In this document: in pieces, positions 56,888-64,000 of the stretch
Numbering within the stretch: position 1 is the first letter of the stretch
Layout of the letters: each line of letters begins with the position of its first letter
Source: Bacteroides cutis
GTDB lineage: Bacteria; Bacteroidota; Bacteroidia; Bacteroidales; Bacteroidaceae
Assembly: GCF_900241005.1 (NCBI RefSeq)
Contig: NZ_OEST01000005.1
Coordinates: 297,862-361,861 of the forward strand
DNA length: 64,000 nucleotides
Direction: 5' to 3'
Translations under genes and position numbers: made by a program
Notes under the pieces: generated by a model
Seen by the model: only the letters and a program-made list of their open reading frames with translations
Database searches by the model: none
Told to the model about the DNA's origin: nothing

Positions 56888-57652
56888 GTGGATATAGAAC
56901 AAAAAAGCAAAATAAACCAACTGCTGCTTTCCGCCACTCCCAAAGGATTGTTATTCTCCGAATGGCTGAAAAGGAACGGTTATTCCGACCAGTTGATAAA
57001 AAGATACCGGGAATCCGGCTGGCTTGAGATGCTGTCAAAGGGAGTCATGTACCGAACGGGAGACAGCCTGTCGGCATACGCCGCATTGTCCTGCTACAAC
57101 AGGCAATTGGGCAAGACGTTCCGTGTCGCAGCTCATTCTGCATTGGAACTGTTCGGCTTCAACCACTATGTGCCTATGGGGAAACCGTTGCTGATGGTGG
57201 CACACGGCAAACAGCGTGTTCCGGAATGGATACGCCACGATGTTTTCGACAGGGTGATAAAACCGTTTTCCACCGATACCTTTTCAGAACCGCAGACCGC
57301 AACGATTGTGAAATACGAAGTGGATCTGCTGGTTTCTACACCTGAACAGGCATTCTTGGAATGTCTGTTGCTTGCACCGCAACAATATTCCTATATGGAC
57401 TTGTTCTATATGATGGAACAACTGACAACGCTGCGTCCCGAAATGCTACAGCAACTGCTCGAAACGACCAAGAACCTTAAAGTAAAGCGTATGTTCCTTT
57501 ATATGGCAGAAAAAGCGGGACACTATTGGTTCGAGGCACTTGATACATCCAAAATAGGACTGGGAACCTCCAAATTGCAACTGTCAAAAAACGGGATTTA
57601 TATCTCCAAATACAAAATAACCGTACCTAAAGAACTGAACGAATATGAATGA
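56888..57652 (+). CDS. AbiEi-family antitoxin (type IV toxin-antitoxin)
   Basis: From GTG 56888 the product is 254 residues, beginning MDIEQKSKINQLLLSATPKG. The N-terminal winged helix (about 1-60, GLLFSEWLKRNGYSDQLIKRYRESGWLEMLSKGVMYRTGD) is typical of AbiEi_3-type antitoxins, which repress their operon. The larger C-terminal domain (LGKTFRVAAHSALELFGFNHYVPMG, VSTPEQAFLECLLL) is the AbiEi antitoxin part. It overlaps the toxin gene by 8 bases. Confidence 0.88.
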   Translation: MDIEQKSKINQLLLSATPKGLLFSEWLKRNGYSDQLIKRYRESGWLEMLSKGVMYRTGDSLSAYAALSCYNRQLGKTFRVAAHSALELFGFNHYVPMGKPLLMVAHGKQRVPEWIRHDVFDRVIKPFSTDTFSEPQTATIVKYEVDLLVSTPEQAFLECLLLAPQQYSYMDLFYMMEQLTTLRPEMLQQLLETTKNLKVKRMFLYMAEKAGHYWFEALDTSKIGLGTSKLQLSKNGIYISKYKITVPKELNEYE

Positions 57653-58556
57653 CATCTATAAAAAACAGGTGGCATTGTTGATACGCATTATGCCGTCCGT
57701 GTACCGCATCAAAGATTTTGCTGTGCATGGAGGTACGGCTATCAACCTGTTTCATAAAAACATGCCTCGCTATTCAGTCGATATAGACCTCACCTATATT
57801 CCCGTAAAGGAAAGGGCCGAGAGTCTGGACGCAATCAACAACCATCTGCGAACTTTGAAAAGCTACATAGAAAAATCCATACCGGGCATAAAAGTGATCC
57901 ACAAGCATGATGTCTGGAAATTACAATGTACTTTGGACGGTGCGACCGTCAAAATCGAAGTGAACGGGACAAAGCGGGGTATCATCGGAGAGACAGAGGA
58001 CAGGAAACTGTGCGAACGGGCTGAAACGGAGTTCAATATGACCTGTAAAGCACGTACAGTTTCTTATTCGCAGCTTTACGGGGGCAAAATTGCAGCGGCA
58101 TTAAGCCGCCAACACCCACGGGACCTGTTCGATTGCAAGTATATGGAAATGGCGTCGTTTCATGATGTCAAGAACGGCTTCATGCTTTGCCTGTTGGGGA
58201 GCGACAAGCCTGTCATCGAATCTTTGCAGCCGAACGCCATCGACCAGACGGAAGCACTGGAAAAGCAGTTTGAGGGAATGTCCGATACTCCATTCACTTA
58301 TTCGGATTATGAAGAGGCAAGGCATAACCTCATTCAGCAGGTAAACGACAGCCTGACCGAAACAGACCGGGAATTTCTTCTGTCATTTGAAAACGGCGAA
58401 CCCGATTGGGAAAAATGCTGTGCCGGAGATTTAAGCCGCTATCCGTCCGTAAAATGGAAATTACAGAACATTGCCAAGCTGAAAAAGAGCAATCCTCAAA
58501 AGCACAAGGCGGGATTGGAAAAGCTACAGACCTTCTTATTTCCGAAGAAGGGATAA
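57645..58556 (+). CDS. AbiEii-family nucleotidyltransferase toxin
   Basis: The 303-residue toxin has the nucleotidyltransferase signature HGGTAINLFHKNMPRYSVDIDLTYIP (about 28-53), where the GG-T/S and D-x-D pair are catalytic, and the family segment QLYGGKIAAALSRQHPRDLFDCKYM. AbiEii enzymes transfer nucleotides (to tRNA in a studied relative, MenT) and arrest growth, and the pair can act in phage defence and element maintenance. It overlaps abiEi and is followed by the GNAT gene after 59 bases. Confidence 0.92.
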   Translation: MNDIYKKQVALLIRIMPSVYRIKDFAVHGGTAINLFHKNMPRYSVDIDLTYIPVKERAESLDAINNHLRTLKSYIEKSIPGIKVIHKHDVWKLQCTLDGATVKIEVNGTKRGIIGETEDRKLCERAETEFNMTCKARTVSYSQLYGGKIAAALSRQHPRDLFDCKYMEMASFHDVKNGFMLCLLGSDKPVIESLQPNAIDQTEALEKQFEGMSDTPFTYSDYEEARHNLIQQVNDSLTETDREFLLSFENGEPDWEKCCAGDLSRYPSVKWKLQNIAKLKKSNPQKHKAGLEKLQTFLFPKKG

Positions 58557-58615
58557 GTTTTTATGGGCATCATGCCGGACAGATTGGTGTTAACGGAAAA
58601 ACAATATTTGGAATC

Positions 58616-59065
58616 ATGTACAATATGCGAGAAATAAAAGAGGAAGACTTTGAAGCGGTGGCAAAATTTGAAATTGAAATTTCTGAAATCTCATTCGGAG
58701 AAAAGGCTATTACTGACCTCGAGTTCCACTGCAAGAAATTAGCCAAAGCAAAAGACCGACGCGGAATGATCGTGATAGAAGACACGGAATCCGGTAAAAT
58801 TGTGGGCTGGGTATGGATGGAGAAAAAGCAGAACAGCCTGACCGGAGAGGTTTATGCCAACTTCAAGTCCATTTATGCGGATGAGTGCATTCGAGGAATG
58901 CAAATTGTAGACGACCTGTTTGAAAAAAGCATAGAATATGCGAGAGAGTGCAAGGCGGCTTATATTGTCGGCAAGGTTCATGCCGGGAACGTACCGATGC
59001 GCTCTTTGTATAAAAAGCATTGCTTCGAGCCAACCCATGTAACGATGGAAAGGAAATTGTTATGA
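58616..59065 (+). CDS. GNAT-family N-acetyltransferase
   Basis: The 149-residue protein has a GNAT core with MREIKEEDFEAVAKFEIEI at the start, VGWVWMEKK (beta-4 region), a divergent acetyl-CoA loop (YADECIRGMQIVDDLFEKSIEYARE) and NVPMRSLYKKHCFEPTHVTMERKL at the end. The substrate is not evident. Its neighbour makes polyamines, and polyamine acetylation is a known GNAT activity, so that is one hypothesis. Its stop overlaps the AraC gene start (ATGA, 59062-59065). ATG 58625 is an alternative start. Confidence 0.82.
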   Translation: MYNMREIKEEDFEAVAKFEIEISEISFGEKAITDLEFHCKKLAKAKDRRGMIVIEDTESGKIVGWVWMEKKQNSLTGEVYANFKSIYADECIRGMQIVDDLFEKSIEYARECKAAYIVGKVHAGNVPMRSLYKKHCFEPTHVTMERKLL

Positions 59066-59925
59066 TAACGTCCGGCATACAAAGTTTTGCTCTCTCGCAT
59101 GGCGAACAATACAAACACGGAAGAACAAGCCTGCGTGACTTGTCAGGTAAACTGCCTTTCGTGGCAAACGGGTGTACCATGCTGTTATGCGTTGAAGGCC
59201 GGGCTGTCGTAACCACCAATACACGAAAACGGACATTCCGCAAAGGTGATTTGCTTGTGTTGTTTTCGGACACCTTATTTGCACCGCTGTGTGTTTCTCC
59301 TTCATTCACGGCAGAATATATATCCTTGTCATTGGAACTGACAGGGGAGATTTTCTACAAAATGACTTCCCCCGCATTTTGGGACGGACTGTATGAATAT
59401 CCGGTCTGCCGACTTTCGGAAGCACAATACTCATTGGCAGACGGAGTGTTCAAGCAGATGATATGGGCGATGGAGAACGGTGATGAAGAAAGCCGGAAAA
59501 ACATCCTGCAAAATTGCATTTACAATGTTTTTCTGGCTTTAGATATTGTGTTCAAGCCGATGTTTCCCGACTTGGGCAAGTGTTATCAAAAGGATCAGTC
59601 AAGGGTGCTGTTCGGCAAGTTCATGTCACTGCTGGCTAAGAATTTCCATGTAAAAAGAGATGTACGATATTATGCGGACAGGCTTTGCATCACGACCGAT
59701 TACCTTTATAAGATAACCTGCAAAATAGAACAGCGGACTCCGAAGGAAATCATTGACCTGTTTGTCGTAACGGAACTCAAACGCTATTTGGACAACACAG
59801 AACAGTCCGTCAAAGACCTGGCCCGTCTGTTCCATTTCGAAGACGCGTCGTACCTTTGCCGCTTTTTCCGCCGCACGGCAGGCTGTTCCGTTTCCGAATA
59901 CCGCAACAGGCTTAGCCGCTCATAG
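59062..59925 (+). CDS. AraC-family transcription regulator
   Basis: The 287-residue protein has an N-terminal cupin-like sensing domain (about 10-140) and two helix-turn-helix motifs at the C-terminus (about 190-285): YYADRLCITTDYLYKITCKIEQRTPKEII and KDLARLFHFEDASYLCRFFRRTAGCSVSEYRNRL. The effector is unknown. It is translationally coupled to the GNAT gene, and its last 142 bases overlap the end of the convergent polyamine gene, whose expression it may control. Confidence 0.9.
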   Translation: MITSGIQSFALSHGEQYKHGRTSLRDLSGKLPFVANGCTMLLCVEGRAVVTTNTRKRTFRKGDLLVLFSDTLFAPLCVSPSFTAEYISLSLELTGEIFYKMTSPAFWDGLYEYPVCRLSEAQYSLADGVFKQMIWAMENGDEESRKNILQNCIYNVFLALDIVFKPMFPDLGKCYQKDQSRVLFGKFMSLLAKNFHVKRDVRYYADRLCITTDYLYKITCKIEQRTPKEIIDLFVVTELKRYLDNTEQSVKDLARLFHFEDASYLCRFFRRTAGCSVSEYRNRLSRS

Positions 59926-61451
59926 GCTCCCCGTATCAAATCGCTGTATTCCACTTTCGCACATCCGAGCCGCTCCTGCAAATAGTCGAAAGCAGTCCAC
60001 GGACGGACATTGGTGCCGCATGTGAACAAATCGACAGCGGCATAACCACACTCCGGCCACGTGTGTATGGTCAAGTGGGATTCTTGGATGACCACCACAC
60101 CGCTCACACCCACTGGGGCGTATTTGTGAAAGTTTTCCTGTACTATGGTCGCTCCGGCACTTACTGCCGCTTCGTGCATGAATGTGCGAATCTGTTCCAC
60201 ATCGTCCAGTTTTTCCGGGTCGCAGTTGTAGAAGTCTGCAAGGATGTGATGCCCTAAGGGAAGGTATTGCTTTTTATCCGTATTCCCGTTTTTGTGCAGT
60301 CTGTCGAAAACCGTAGCTCCGCATACATTGCAGCCTTGTTTTTTCAACTCCCTGATGGTCTGATATTCCGCCTCTTTCCCCACGGCATAGACTTTGCCGC
60401 ATTGCCGGCAGCGGTAACGGTTTTGCCGGAGATTGCGGTCTGCGGTGTAGATGTCATCGCGCCCTCGTTTTTCGAGAGGAAACAAGGCGCGTGTACGTTC
60501 TGTCGTTTCCAGGACAAAGAGCTGTCCTTTGTTGCCCAAAAGAGATGCGCCCATGTATTCATTGAACCGGGTGAACATCTCTTTGATGGCCAGTCCGTGC
60601 AGTTGGAAACATTTTTGCAGAAAGTAAACCTCCGTTGCCGACTTGTTCCCGAACGAGAAAAAGATTCTCAATCCGGACTCTTCTTTCAGTACGCTAATGG
60701 CACGTGACAGGAACAAGGAAGCTCCCTCTTGCGTATAAGGCGGATCGGTGAACAGGCAGTCGAAACGCCCGCACAAATGCGGAGGCAGAGGCATCCTCAA
60801 ATCCACCCGTTCACAACTTATCGGCAGGGCGAACCGTCCGGCCAGCCGCTCCAGACACTCGATATAACGACCGTCCATCTCAAGTACATGGATGTGTGTC
60901 GGGCAGATGCTTGGACCGGGATAAAGTTCTTTCAGCAGAAACCCGATGGCAAGGCTGACAAAATCATCATCGCCCATGCATACGATTTGTCTGCCTGTCA
61001 ATGTGCCGTTTGCCAAGCAGAGCAAAGCCCTGCGGAATGCTGTCTGTACGGTACATTGGGCTTGGTCCAGTGCTACATCCGCTACGGGGCGTTCGTCGAA
61101 TGCCGCACGGTATTTTTTACTCAGCGCGTCAGCGTATGCGTCCCTTGCCTGTTCGCTTTCCGCCAGTCGGCGATACAGGCAGAGGTCAATCCCCTTGAAT
61201 CCAAGAGCTTGTTCCACATACTCCTTTCCGTTATGAGTAAGCCCTACGCCTCCGCTGCATTGTTCCAATATGCCCAGCCTGATACCTTCGTTCTTTATGG
61301 CGGTCACGATAGGTACCGGCAAGAGTAATTTTTGAGAGAGGGCTTTGTTGGAAAGTGGCGCAAAACAATACAGCTCCTGAAAATAAAGTTCAATAATCCG
61401 TCGGCTATCCTTAATTGATACTGTCTTAAATATTTTGTCGATATAATCCAT
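59784..61451 (-). CDS. fused branched-chain polyamine synthase (BpsA-type) and S-adenosylmethionine decarboxylase (SpeD)
   Basis: The 555-residue protein joins two enzymes. Residues 1-80 form a winged helix and about 110-330 a BpsA_C (DUF43) aminopropyltransferase with GDDDF (160-164) and DPPYTQEG (236-243). In archaea BpsA adds aminopropyl groups to spermidine to make N4-branched polyamines. A Cys4 knuckle (C348, C351, C374, C377) links to SpeD (about 398-515): GHHILADFYNC, and the self-cleavage and catalytic site QESHLTIHTWPE with S458, H459, and C478 in DLFTCG. SpeD makes decarboxylated SAM, the donor for BpsA. The last about 35 residues are basic, unconserved and antisense to the AraC gene. 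All key residues are present. Confidence 0.92.
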   Translation of the reverse strand: MDYIDKIFKTVSIKDSRRIIELYFQELYCFAPLSNKALSQKLLLPVPIVTAIKNEGIRLGILEQCSGGVGLTHNGKEYVEQALGFKGIDLCLYRRLAESEQARDAYADALSKKYRAAFDERPVADVALDQAQCTVQTAFRRALLCLANGTLTGRQIVCMGDDDFVSLAIGFLLKELYPGPSICPTHIHVLEMDGRYIECLERLAGRFALPISCERVDLRMPLPPHLCGRFDCLFTDPPYTQEGASLFLSRAISVLKEESGLRIFFSFGNKSATEVYFLQKCFQLHGLAIKEMFTRFNEYMGASLLGNKGQLFVLETTERTRALFPLEKRGRDDIYTADRNLRQNRYRCRQCGKVYAVGKEAEYQTIRELKKQGCNVCGATVFDRLHKNGNTDKKQYLPLGHHILADFYNCDPEKLDDVEQIRTFMHEAAVSAGATIVQENFHKYAPVGVSGVVVIQESHLTIHTWPECGYAAVDLFTCGTNVRPWTAFDYLQERLGCAKVEYSDLIRGAYERLSLLRYSETEQPAVRRKKRQRYDASSKWNRRARSLTDCSVLSK

Positions 61452-61479
61452 TTATTACATATCGTTGATTTACAGGCTG

Positions 61480-61487
61480 CAAAAATA
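61480..61487 (-). promoter_or_regulatory. -7 promoter element for the BpsA-SpeD fusion gene
   Basis: On the minus strand TATTTTTG followed by C lies 28 bases before the ATG at 61451, so the gene has its own promoter independent of the tra operon. Confidence 0.6.
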
Positions 61488-61550
61488 GAACAACATCATT
61501 AAGTAATAGAGAGCAAAATCCTGCTGATATGGGTACTTTTCAATACAAAG

Positions 61551-61851
61551 GCAGATAGGTTGGATATATGGCCAGACGGCTCAGGACTTCATCCAAACAA
61601 AAACCGGTATAGGCGGCTCAATGAACGTACAGGAAGCGGAGGAGTTTAAGACCTCGAAGTTCTTCTGCAAAACGGATTTCGACATGAAGGAAATCAAGAA
61701 GGGGGAAGCGGCGTATGTACCGTTACTGAAGTTCCACACGTTCAAGTCGAGGGAGGAACAGGAACGCATTCTTTATCGGAATTTCGTGAATGTGGGAATG
61801 GAGGTAAAAGAAATGATAAAGGACGTGCTGAACAAACGGGAAACTAAATAG
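61551..61851 (+). pseudogene. 3' fragment of a second coupling-protein gene
   Basis: The open frame GWIYGQTAQDFIQTKTGIGGS continues through MNVQEAEEFKTSKFFCKTDFDMKEIKK to the stop. It is the last about 100 codons of a coupling-protein gene, with substitutions such as E to G, P to L and Y to H but no frame disruption. The differences are mostly conservative, which suggests the parent gene was functional. No promoter or start is present. Confidence 0.9.
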
Positions 61852-61947
61852 AAAGCCAGATTCCGATATGAGGGAACTAAAAAACGCCTGCAATGATTCC
61901 GTGATTATTGCGGACGTTTCGGCGTTTCCTATCTATTGTGAAAATCT
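61551..61947 (+). repeat. direct repeat, right copy (degenerate coupling-protein 3' end)
   Basis: This is the counterpart of 56361-56757. The differences include many third-codon positions and the loss of the terminator stem, so the copies are old or came from two related elements. Confidence 0.85.
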
Positions 61948-62256
61948 TATAGTTCAAAATCAGCTTCTTGCGGCCCTACATAAAAGAAGGGAAATCAGGT
62001 GTTTTTTATATAACGGGTACATTTACCAGTCCCCCTTTTTTTGTATAATACCTGCATCTTCCGTTTTGGAGATAAACTCCCGAACCTGTTTTTCGGACAG
62101 TATATCTGCGAATATTTCCTTGAGGACAGCCCGGTTGATACAACCATTTTTACGGAAACAACAATAAAATCCTTTCAGTCTTTTACCGCAGTTTCGACGG
62201 GAGTTTATGAAAATAAAGTCGTATCTTTGCACTCTCTATCAAACAGATAAATCCAT
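61852..62256. other. non-coding stretch between coupling-protein fragment and EamA gene
   Basis: The first about 95 bases belong to the right repeat copy. The rest (61948-62221) holds no gene I can support. A minus-strand open frame (62023-62232, 69 codons, GTG start) has a protein-like second half (INRAVLKEIFADILSEKQ...) that could be the tail of a lost winged-helix gene, but its 5' part overlaps the EamA promoter. Confidence 0.5.
62222..62229 (+). promoter_or_regulatory. -7 promoter element for the EamA gene
   Basis: TATCTTTG followed by C is an exact -7 element 27 bases before the GTG start at 62257. Confidence 0.65.
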
Positions 62257-63150
62257 GTGAACAAAGGGTTGAACGGACATATCGCCATGCTTTCGACACA
62301 AATTATTTGTGGTTTGAATGTACCTGTCGGTAAATCGCTCCTGGCAGAGTGGATGACACCGATTGGGCTTGCCTCCTCTCGTGTTTTATTCGCCACGCTG
62401 ATATTTTGGACGATCGGGCTTGTTTTCAGGAGAGAAAAGGTCAATGCCAAAGACTTGATGGTGATTGCTTTGGGCGGTATTTCCGGTGTTGCTTGTACTT
62501 ATCTTTCCTTTGCGTGGGGACTTAATTATACGACACCAGTTCACTTCGCACTTATTGTCGCCTTAAATCCAATCGTAGTTATGCTCTTTTCCGTATTGTT
62601 TTTAAAAGAAGCTATCAACCGGCGGAAGTTGACAGGTGTTCTGTTGGGAATTGCAGGAGCATGGGTCTTGATTTCACAAATGGATATTGCCGCATCCGTT
62701 GAAAATCATATACTTGGCATTGTTTTCGCCATCGTCAATACAGTTATGCTCGGATTTTATCTGATTATCATCCGAAGAGTGGCGATAAAATACTCTCCTG
62801 TCACACTTCAAAAATGGATGTTCCTATTTGCAGCATTGTCCATGCTGCCGTTCAGTATAAATGAATTGTACGTGCAACCGCTTTATCAGTCCGCGTTCTG
62901 TTGGCAACCATTACTCCAGCTTGTATTCGTATTGTTGCTGGCAACTGTTCTCAACAATCTGCTATATCCCGTCGCTCTCAAGGGGATACAGCCCACCACT
63001 GCCAGCATTTACATCAACCTACAGCCTATTATAGCTTCTGTCGTTGCCATTTTAATCGGGCAGGACATTTTTAGCTGGGATGAACCGGTTTCGGCCATAC
63101 TTGTCATATCCGGTGTTTTACTGGTCAGTCATTCACAAAATAAAAAATAA
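62257..63150 (+). CDS. EamA/DMT-family transporter (cargo)
   Basis: The 297-residue inner-membrane protein has ten predicted helices in two EamA repeats. It starts at GTG 62257; the overlapping ATG at 62255 is followed directly by a stop in its own frame. Segments such as NPIVVMLFSVLFLKEAINRRKLTGVLLGIAGAWVL and LQPIIASVVAILIGQDIFSWDEPVSAILVISGVLLV mark the repeat ends. It differs in sequence from the chromosomal EamA gene at 8676. The substrate is unknown. It is convergent with the truncated AraC gene (2 bases apart). Confidence 0.88.
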   Translation: MNKGLNGHIAMLSTQIICGLNVPVGKSLLAEWMTPIGLASSRVLFATLIFWTIGLVFRREKVNAKDLMVIALGGISGVACTYLSFAWGLNYTTPVHFALIVALNPIVVMLFSVLFLKEAINRRKLTGVLLGIAGAWVLISQMDIAASVENHILGIVFAIVNTVMLGFYLIIIRRVAIKYSPVTLQKWMFLFAALSMLPFSINELYVQPLYQSAFCWQPLLQLVFVLLLATVLNNLLYPVALKGIQPTTASIYINLQPIIASVVAILIGQDIFSWDEPVSAILVISGVLLVSHSQNKK

Positions 63151-63152
63151 AG

Positions 63153-63836
63153 CTAATTTGCGGTTCTGTATTCATTGGGCGTACACCCGGCCATTTTCTT
63201 GAACCAACGGCTGAAGTGTTGCGGATATGGAAATCCAAGTTCATAGGATATTTCACTTATGGACTTCGCCGTATTGAATACCCGCTCTTTAGCGACATCG
63301 AGCATTTTCTGCTGGATGTGTTTCAGGGCAGGCATTCCCGTTTCTTTTTTCATCAGGTCACTGAAATAATTCGGGGAAAGACAAAGTTTGTATGCACAAT
63401 ATTGCACAGTCGGCATCCCTCCATGCCTTGCAGGGGCATCAGAGGCGAAATACTCATCCAGAAGGTCCTCGAAACGCGCTAACAGGTCGTGATTGGCATT
63501 GTCGCGGGTGATGAACTGACGGTCGTAGAAGCGGATGCAATAATCAAGCAGCAGCTTGATGTTATCCACGATGAGCGAACGGCTGTGCTTGTCGATAGGA
63601 TACTGCAGCTCAATGCGAATTTTTTCCATACATTCTATAACCGTCCGTCTTTCTTGTTTGGAAAGGTGCAGGGCTTCGTTGGCATTGTAAGAAAAATATG
63701 AATAATCTTTCATTATATGCGCCAATGGTGTACCTCGCAGAAATTCGGGATGAAATGCAACAACCCATCCTTCGGGCTGGTGCAGCTGCCCGTCATCTTC
63801 AGATCCCATTACCTGACCGGGGGCGAGGAAAAGCAT
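63153..63836 (-). pseudogene. 5'-truncated AraC-family regulator
   Basis: The 227-residue reading keeps part of the sensing domain (MLFLAPGQVMGSEDDG, GWVVAFHPEFLRGTPLAHIMKDYSYFSY) and both helix-turn-helix motifs (QYCAYKLCLSPNYFSDLMKKETG; SISEISYELGFPYPQHFSRWFKKMAGCTPNEY). Family members, as I recall them, start about 75 residues earlier and run into YYDYQQGT. Here YDYQQGT is readable just upstream (from about 63858), but an in-frame TGA follows shortly, and the rest of the N-terminus is missing. A separate short frame (ATG 63904, MSEKISLDSSDMEKV) is fused in front. It may be translated from 63836 as a shortened regulator. Confidence 0.7.
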
Positions 63837-64000
63837 CGTCCCCTGCTGATAATCGTATATACTTTTTCCATATCACTACTGTCCAAAGAAATTTTCTCAG
63901 ACATGATTTAAATTAGTTTATATTAATGCATTACGCGAATAAAATTTTTCCGGGATTTGATTTTATACTTTTGCAAATAGTATTGCAAGAGATAGAAATC

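Larger units (their letters stand above)
32353..64000 (+). mobile_element. integrative conjugative element (right end not found in the window)
   Basis: The left boundary is set by the interrupted sensor gene and att-like site. The content (tyrosine integrase, regulatory and replication-like genes, a type IV secretion operon with VirB4- and coupling-protein ATPases, cargo) defines an ICE of the broad Bacteroides CTn class. The transfer genes are visibly more GC-rich than the flanking chromosome. No relaxase and no attR copy were recognised, so the element probably continues past 64000, and material after about 62 kb is assigned to it only provisionally. Confidence 0.85.

Noticed and set aside
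56676..56897. Small frame MRESKKNACNDS... after the coupling protein, with a counterpart in the right repeat
   Set aside because: It is made of the terminator hairpin, and the counterpart diverges after about 30 codons; no independent sign of translation.
56361..61947. Recent tandem duplication as origin of the flanking repeats
   Set aside because: Too many synonymous and some amino-acid differences; the terminator stem is lost in one copy.
62023..62232. 69-codon minus-strand frame with protein-like second half
   Set aside because: It starts at GTG inside the EamA promoter and has no promoter of its own; at most it is the tail of a lost gene.

Overview
The window is a Bacteroidales chromosome segment, most likely Bacteroides or a close relative. 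The evidence is a SusC-type TonB-dependent transporter, many matches to the Bacteroides -7 promoter element (TAnnTTTG, often followed by C), lipoproteins of Bacteroidales-only families, a hybrid-two-component-type sensor, and a Bacteroides-type conjugation operon (TraE/F/G/J/K/M/N/O). No tool was run; family names are from reading the translations.

Region 1, 1-32.35 kb, is mostly chromosomal core. It opens with a partial SusC (minus strand), a sialidase, and a broken GH123-like glycosidase: a small host-glycan foraging locus. Housekeeping genes follow: NAD(P)HX repair, truA, free-methionine-sulfoxide reductase, a YitT protein, a decayed ISL3-like insertion sequence, tRNA-Gly and tRNA-Tyr, ribH, recF with a DciA-like gene, a minus-strand cluster (M3 peptidase, lipoprotein, dCMP deaminase, S41 protease, 5-formyl-THF cyclo-ligase, PHP phosphatase), gap, mscL, an HU-like gene, two tandem GMP synthase genes (the second lacks a working glutaminase domain), a Crp/Fnr regulator and marC. 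The region ends in a propeller sensor cut off just before its histidine-kinase domain.

Region 2, about 32.35 kb to at least 62 kb, is an integrative conjugative element (ICE). Its left end lies in the truncated sensor gene at a sequence (GTTTCTTTGC) one base from the CTnDOT-type target GTAnnTTTGC. After the end come a tyrosine integrase, a gene with a poly-T frameshift, an HTH protein with a promoter/operator-like palindrome, a RepA/KaiC-like ATPase, a toprim primase-like protein, and a roughly 17-kb GC-rich transfer operon ending in the coupling protein. The operon includes unusual passengers: two orphan DNA methyltransferases, a protein resembling the RNA polymerase alpha C-terminal domain, a lipoprotein and several unknown small proteins. 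No relaxase is visible.

Region 3, 56.7-61.5 kb, is a cargo island between two diverged copies (about 395 bp) of the coupling-protein 3' end. It carries an AbiE toxin-antitoxin pair, a GNAT acetyltransferase, an AraC regulator and, convergent to them, a 555-residue fusion of a branched-chain polyamine synthase (BpsA-type) to a pyruvoyl S-adenosylmethionine decarboxylase (SpeD). One polypeptide would make decarboxylated SAM and use it as aminopropyl donor. This mobile polyamine module is the most interesting system here. An EamA exporter and a 5'-truncated AraC gene follow to the right edge; the right end of the ICE is not in the window.
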